Assembly (NCBI GenBank): GCA_032164245.1 | Contig: JAVMKO010000003.1 | Span: forward strand, 11,604,651 to 11,668,650 | Direction: 5' to 3' | Source of the DNA: Sternotherus odoratus | Taxonomy: Eukaryota > Chordata > Testudines > Kinosternidae | DNA length: 64,000 nt | Part shown: in pieces, positions 58,550-64,000 of the stretch | How the letters are laid out: each line of letters starts with the position of its first letter | Numbering within the stretch: position 1 is the first letter of the stretch | Notes under the pieces: model-generated | Database searches by the model: none | What the model was told of the DNA's origin: nothing | The model's input: only the letters and a program-made list of their open reading frames with translations | Made by a program: the position numbers and the translations under genes

Positions 58550-59050
58550 CAAAAATGAGGATTGGAGCTAGATCGCTGTCAGCAGATAAAGCAGCAGTGG
58601 TAGCTCAAATTACAGTAACATTATTATTGCTTCTGGGGAGATGAGGTGCAGATACAGGAGTAATTTCTGATGTTTCGCAGTAATGATCTTTTGTCCCCAC
58701 TGCACGGTGCTGGAATTCTGCATGTAGGTTCCTTGTAAGAAGTAAATCTGTGCACATCTGGAATTCAAATGTTTTAAAAATTTCTGAGCCTAGGATGGAA
58801 ACCTCATCATGCTGTATATTCGTATATTCTGCAAATGCTGATGAATTGCAGCCAAATTTCCATGCCTCTAAGCAGAGTATCAGACTAACAAATAATAATA
58901 GCAGTCAGGCGCTGAAAGTTAACACTGAACCTGAAACTGGAGCTGTGGCTGAATTATTTATTGAAATTCCATGACTTTATTTGCACTATTAAAAGCCAGG
59001 CAGACTTGTAGCTATTGTAATATATGGACTAAAGGAGTTTTGTTTTTGAT
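58550..59050. promoter_or_regulatory. repeat-poor AT-rich block, candidate conserved element
   Basis: No repeat is recognised. AT-rich cores, TAAT sites and several ttgcatg- and atgctgatg-like motifs give the texture of a developmental enhancer. A short open frame at 58750-58974 is unlikely to code. Not tested by alignment. Confidence 0.3.
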
Positions 59051-60378
59051 CATATGAGAGCATTTCCTACCTAATCAGTGTGGGCCATAATCTACCCTCA
59101 TTTAACACTTGATCCTGTAGGTTGCTGAGCATCCCAAGAGAAGTGCTGATCATCTGCAACGCCTATTGATTTCATGGGGATTATGAAGGAACTCAGCAAC
59201 TCCTGGGGGATGCTCTTTGCAGGATTAGACCTTTCTACCCCATTCAGCCCCACTGAAGACTGTGGTGTTGCACACCGTGTGAGTGCAGAGAGCTTAATCC
59301 TGAGAGGTGCTGAACATCTATAACTCCAAACGAAATCGGTTTGAGTTACAGATGCTCAGCACTGCTCAGTTCCAGATCCAGAATTTGATTCCGTGTTTGC
59401 TGCTTGATATCACTGTCTGTAGCACGTCAAGACACTCAGCAGGCAAATGATTTACTTTAGGATTAATGTTTCTGTATGAGAGTATCTGGACCAATCCTCC
59501 GAGCAAAGTGAATACAAATATAACAAACAACTTAGCTGTTCTCCTGCTATGCACAGAGTAAACGTAATAGTGTTTAGTATTCATGAGGATGTATGTGCAT
59601 CTTTAATGCTTTCTACTAGGAGATATACTCTATTTTGTTCATCTGTCCAGGTGCAGGTTGAAATTAACATAAGAACATTCACTCATGTACCAACAGAAAG
59701 TCTTTGCATCTCCACCTAGCTGTCCCACGAACAATTTAAATTCAATTAAGCGGAGAGAGAAGATCCACATACCGTCTCTGCTCTATCTCTGCTGATATGT
59801 TCCCTCACCTCTCTGTCACATAGGATTGTACCTTCAGTGTCATGGCCAATTCCTCTTTCTGTTTTTCCAAGCTCCACCCACATCCAGTACAAAATCCTGC
59901 TGATTCTTTCTGTCATCCCTCTAGAATCCTTTACTATTAGGTATTATTTCTATTACCGTAGGACCTGGGCCCACATTGGGCTAGAAGATGTACAGATACA
60001 GAACAAAAAGATGCTCCCTGCCCCCAGGAGTTTACAATCTAAGTCTAATTTTTTCTCTCTATCCAGGAGTTCAGATGCCAGAGTGAATGATGTGGGTACT
60101 AGAACCTAAATATTGCAGAAAACCCTACTACAAAAACACTGGGTGCCTGCTTTGGTCCTCCATCAGTGCAACTGCTGCAGCAATCTCCTTCTCACTTTAC
60201 AGTCCTCCACTCCTGCAACTGCTGCTGTCAAAATCATCTTTCTCCTACAGCTCTCAAGCCCCTCTGCAGGCTTTTTTGTGACCATCTATATCAAAGCCAA
60301 GCTCCTCTTCCTCAAATCCTTCCATAGCTTTGCCTATCCTCTGTTTCTCAGATCCCATTTCCTCCTACTCCCATCTTC

Positions 60379-60848
60379 ATAGATCCCAAGGCCAGAAGGG
60401 ACCACTGCAATCATCTAGTCTGGCCTCTCGCATAATACAGGCCATAGAACTTTCCCTCCTCCCCTCCCCGCCCCCCCCCCAAAATTCCTAGAGATCTTTT
60501 AGAAAAAAATTGAATCTTGATTTTATAATTGTCAGTGTTGGAGAATCCACCATGACCCCTTGGTAAGTTGTTCCAGTGGCTAATTGCTCTCACTGCTAAA
60601 AATGTATGCCTTATTTCTAGTCTGAATTTGTCAAGCTTCAACTTCCAGCCATTGGATCATGTTACATCTTTCTCGGTTAGACTGAAAAGCCCATTATCAA
60701 ATATTCCCTATGTAGGTACTTATAGACTACCTTTTCTTTGTTAGGCTAAATAGATTGCGCTCTTGAGTCTGTCACAATACGGCATGTGTTCCAGTTCTTT
60801 AATCATTCTCGTGGCTCTTCTCTGAACCTTCTCCAATTCTTTTGTATG
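60379..60848 (-). mobile_element. CR1 LINE 3' end
   Basis: The plus strand starts agatcccaaggccagaaggg and continues gttggagaatccaccatgac, agtggctaattgctctcac and cttctctgaaccttctccaa, the inverse of the CR1 3' half. A C run lies near 60471. It is truncated. Confidence 0.85.
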
Positions 60849-61302
60849 TTATGCTTTGCTCACTTAGCTTTTCCTACTGCTCCCTTTGTTTACATCACAC
60901 ACTTGTGGCTCTGGATCTTTTCTCAGTCGTATCCCTAGAACAGCCTCCCTCTTCCTGTGTGCCAAGTTCTCTGCCCTCTTTCAAATCCTGCCTCTAACTC
61001 ACTCCTCAGCCAACATTCCAACCACTAATCACTATGTTGGCACTAACCTCTGCAATGCCCTGAGCTAAAAAAACAAATACATCTTTGAAACAAACCCAAA
61101 CTCTATTAAGCAAGACAATTCAAAAGACTGCAACTTAAGATCATTTCTTCTTCCCCTGCGACTATTTCCCTTCAATCCCCAGTGGTTATCTGTCAAATTT
61201 ATTGTCATCCTTTATATACACCATGCTAATGGGCACTGTAGATTATATTTTATAGCTCTTCTCTGAGATTTGTTCCTTATATAATATATGGAGATATGCC
61301 TA

Positions 61303-61485
61303 TCTCATAGAACTGGAAGGACCTTGAAAGGTCATCAAGTCCAGCCCCCTGCATACACTAGCAGGACCAAGTTCTGTCCCCTGACAGATTTTTTTCTTTT
61401 TCCCCAGATCCCTAAATGGCTCCCTCAAGGAGTGAACTCACAACCCTGGCCAATGCTCAAACCACTGAGCTATCCCTCCCTCCTT
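61303..61485 (-). mobile_element. tRNA-derived SINE with CR1-like tail, second copy
   Basis: Read on the minus strand, the head is gggagggatagctcagtggt-like with B box gtgagttcactcc, and the tail is gacttgatgacctttcaagg then tccttccagttctatgag. Same family as 3614-3807. Confidence 0.85.
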
Positions 61486-62033
61486 GCCATTTGCCAATAT
61501 CTTGGTGCTGGCGAAGCACTCTGAAAGGTTTGTGAAAGCTCTTAGAAAACTATTTAAAACTGACAGTCAGCTGGAGAAGTTAATGTCTGATCTTCTGTTA
61601 TCATTTAAGTACTCTAGGGAGCTGGGTGGCTCAGTGATTTATTAATGAGATACAAAGCATTCACTGGATCAAATAAAGGCAGGTTGGTAGAAATACAAAG
61701 GTCTCTATTGGTTAATGGTTGTTTGGTGACCTACAAAAATACGTTGACAATTCAGTCGAGCTCCCTGTGGATATCTGTCAGCACCACAAATTGGTACAAT
61801 TTGGAAGTGTAAGCAGGCAGAGAACAAGGACTCATAAAGTTTGGAGACAGAACTACCCTCTATATAATCTGTTTTTTCAGGAGCACCCCACCACTGCAGT
61901 GCTAAAAACACAAAAGCCCCAAACAGATTAGCATGACTTTCCATGTGTAAGGGTTTTCCATGTGGTGGGATGGAGAGGACGTTTGAAAGGGAGGGTAATC
62001 TTGTGGTTAAAGCAATGGACAGGGGTTTAGAAT

Positions 62034-62255
62034 ATATCTACAGTGTGAACTGGAGGCATGCCTTCCAGTCTGAGGAGCTAGCCTGCTAGCACCCCTGAGA
62101 CGCTAGGTACGTATTTGGGGCGGCTAGCCCCTCCCACTGCTTCCACTGCCACAGCTACACTTTTGGTAGTGTAGCAGCTCAATCAGAGCTAGTGCAGGTA
62201 TGTCTCCTTGAGCCGGAAATTACATCTTCCACTCAGGGGTTGGCATACCCTTAGG
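62034..62255. mobile_element. MITE with CTACAGTGT-type ends
   Basis: The ends tatctacagtgtgaactgg and ggggttggcatacccttagg, with ctagcctgctagc and gctagcccc blocks inside, resemble the GTCTACA group at 23.9 kb and 31.8 kb. Confidence 0.5.
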
Positions 62256-62257
62256 AG

Positions 62258-62470
62258 AGCCGGGTTCCTGCTACAGACTTCCAACAAGACCTTGGGCAAC
62301 TCACAATCTCGGTGCCTCCATTCCTCATCTGTAAATTTAGGATAACAACACTTCCTTTCTCCGGCTCTTTGTCTGTATTGTCTAATCAGACTGTAGATTC
62401 TATGTGCCTGTACAGCACCTGATCTTGGTTATGGCCTGTTGGTGCTCCCGTAATACAAACAACTAATATA
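62258..62470 (+). mobile_element. CORE-SINE/MIR-like copy, nearly full length
   Basis: gccgggttcctgctacagac, cttgggcaactcacaatctc and cctcatctgtaaatttagga are followed by the tail gtgcctgtacagcacctg and cgtaatacaaacaacta. Confidence 0.75.
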
Positions 62471-62659
62471 ATTAATGAATCATCAATTCTGGGGCAAAGC
62501 TTTCCAAAAAAAGGGTGGTGTACAGCTTGATCTGAACACACTCAGGCTAGGGCCAGGGTAGATGCACATTGACAAAGCTGTGTGAGGAGCTTGCTGTGCT
62601 GCTTCCTGTGCTGTATTTCTCTTGGGGGAGACAAAGGATTTCAGTCTTCTATGCTATCA

Positions 62660-62960
62660 CTCTAGCACCTTTCAAAGGCCATGTATATATTTTTATTGTT
62701 TACCAGTTCTACAAACAGAACTGTTAATGTAAGCAGCTTCTTTGGCAGCTTTGTGTTTTATCCTGTGCGCTCATTAGATCTAGATGAGAGCCAGAGCACA
62801 GATTTTCAAAGAGCCTTATTACAAAGGGTATCAACGGTAATTGTTAACATGCTGTTTGAAGCATGTGCTCCAAACATCAGCTGTGCAAAGCTTATTAGAA
62901 CATCACACTTCAGTCAAATGTTTCAGAAGCTGGGATTCTCCCAAAGTGTTTACGTTTTCT
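62660..62960. promoter_or_regulatory. repeat-poor block, candidate conserved element
   Basis: No repeat match. It contains aacggtaattgttaacatgc and tgctgtttgaagcatgtgct, with low CpG and balanced composition. Conservation is inferred only from appearance. An open frame across it (62681-62962) has no known motif. Confidence 0.25.
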
Positions 62961-63164
62961 AATGTGTAATACACTTCTATAGACAAGTAGGCACAACTCA
63001 TTCATATCATTGCTGCAGTCTGGCACTTGGAAAGGAAGCATGTCGTCAACTTCAACTTGTGAAAACTGCATAGCACCACATATGCACGGAGTCAGATCCA
63101 ATGAGTTGGTGATCTCAATCCAGTTACTAGTGGAGAGGTGTCAAAGAGAAGAAGGATGGTCTTG

Positions 63165-63430
63165 AGTTAAGGCACCAGACTGGCACTGAGGAGATTCGGG
63201 TGCACACTGGCATTGCCACAGACTTCCTGTGTGATTTTGGCAAAGTCACTTAATCTCTCTGTGCCTCCATTCCTAAATTATGAATTGGGGATAATAATCC
63301 TTATTTTATCTGACTTGTTTGTTTAGGTTGCAACCTCTGTGTGGGACTGACTGCGTCTTACTATGTGCTTGTACAGTGTCTAGCACAATTAGGCCTGAGA
63401 AGCCCATGTAATGCAAATAAATAATAATGA
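63165..63430 (+). mobile_element. CORE-SINE/MIR-like copy, nearly full length
   Basis: ggcaccagactggcactgag, aaagtcacttaatctctctg and tgcctccattcctaaatta are followed by cttgtacagtgtctagcaca and gcaaataaataataat. This copy shows the head, core and tail in order. Confidence 0.8.
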
Positions 63431-64000
63431 CTGGCCTAACTGGCCTTAGCAGAGAGACAAAGGATCTGAACAGGCTGTAGAGACGGAGCTATTTTCTCAT
63501 GCCTAGCTATGATCCTTTCTGAAATCTACAGGGGTCTTTTATTATTGTGAAGTACCATATTTACCTGCAGTACTGCAAACATAACAAAGAACTAAAAATC
63601 CCATTGAGTAATATGTCGATTAGTCAAACGGCAATAACTCAAACCCTCCCTGTTCTCTGGGAGGGGGGAACCTTCACGGATGCCTATTAATTGCACCCGC
63701 TTCTGAAGGTTTTGGGTGTCTCTGAATGAACACGGTAACTGGTACACTGGGATGCCGGGTGCCCAGCTCGCTACGTGGGAAGAGGTATAAAGGTGACTGT
63801 TCAAGTCTGCACATTTGCCAGCATCAAGGCTGGGAATGCTGGCCAAGCACAAGAGGCAGGGGGTATTTCCTTCCCCTTGAAAGAGAATATCTTCTTTCCA
63901 AGGTCGTCTTCTTCGACAGGACAATGGGACAGTGTTTCTGTTGAGTTCCCCTCAAAGGCACAAAATCACATCTTTCTCAGGATCTGTGTTTGAACCTCAG
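63431..64000. other. right end of window, nothing firm
   Basis: No CLIC5 first exon or promoter-like CpG cluster was found here. Short frames on both strands have no recognisable motif. Confidence 0.4.

Noticed and set aside
58750..58974. Short plus-strand frame as a small gene
   Set aside because: No motif or splice context. The block looks more like non-coding regulatory DNA.
49941..64000. CLIC5 exon 1 (MTDSA...ELFVK-type) searched for on the minus strand
   Set aside because: No matching short exon with a donor in phase 0 was found, so it is presumed to lie beyond 64000.

Overview
This is a stretch of vertebrate nuclear DNA. It holds one recognisable gene and many interspersed repeats. 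Turtle (Testudines) origin is most likely. The evidence is a tRNA-derived SINE whose 3' tail matches CR1, the tortoise Pol III SINE type, together with many decayed CR1 LINEs and a large set of short inverted-repeat DNA elements of the kind abundant in turtles. This assignment is inference from repeat content and could not be searched. No bacterial, organellar or viral gene is visible.

The gene is CLIC5 (chloride intracellular channel 5), on the minus strand. Five coding exons were found by translation and splice-site inspection: 49831-49940 (110 bp), 49372-49497 (126 bp), 47660-47766 (107 bp), 22833-23014 (182 bp) and 18447-18614 (168 bp with the stop). Their phases join without a break and give 230 residues. 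A first exon of about 21 codons, as in CLIC5A, would make 251 aa, the usual CLIC5A length. The first exon was not found up to 64000, so intron 1 is at least 14 kb. Introns inside the window are 333 bp, 1605 bp, about 24.6 kb and about 4.2 kb.

Layout: 1-18446 lies downstream of CLIC5 (3' UTR of unknown extent, then intergenic) and holds CR1 fragments, a SINE nested in CR1, a hAT-type element with an 8-bp target duplication, a TA-flanked element and two or three repeat-poor blocks that may be conserved regulatory DNA. 18447-49940 is the body of CLIC5. Intron 4 holds two CR1 copies with decayed reverse transcriptase, several inverted-repeat elements and a GC-rich 42-bp minisatellite at 43.4-44.7 kb. 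49941-64000 is intron 1 or upstream sequence, with further inverted-repeat elements, a CR1 3' end, a tRNA SINE, CORE-SINE-like copies and two repeat-poor candidate regulatory blocks.

Most open reading frames here are not genes. The longest (up to about 600 codons, on both strands at 43-45 kb) arise because the minisatellite unit is 42 bp, a multiple of three. I found no convincing new protein-coding system. The most unusual structures are two independent snap-back (inverted-dimer) SINE copies, the minisatellite with inverted C-rich and G-rich flanks, and a SOX-motif-rich block near 10.5 kb.
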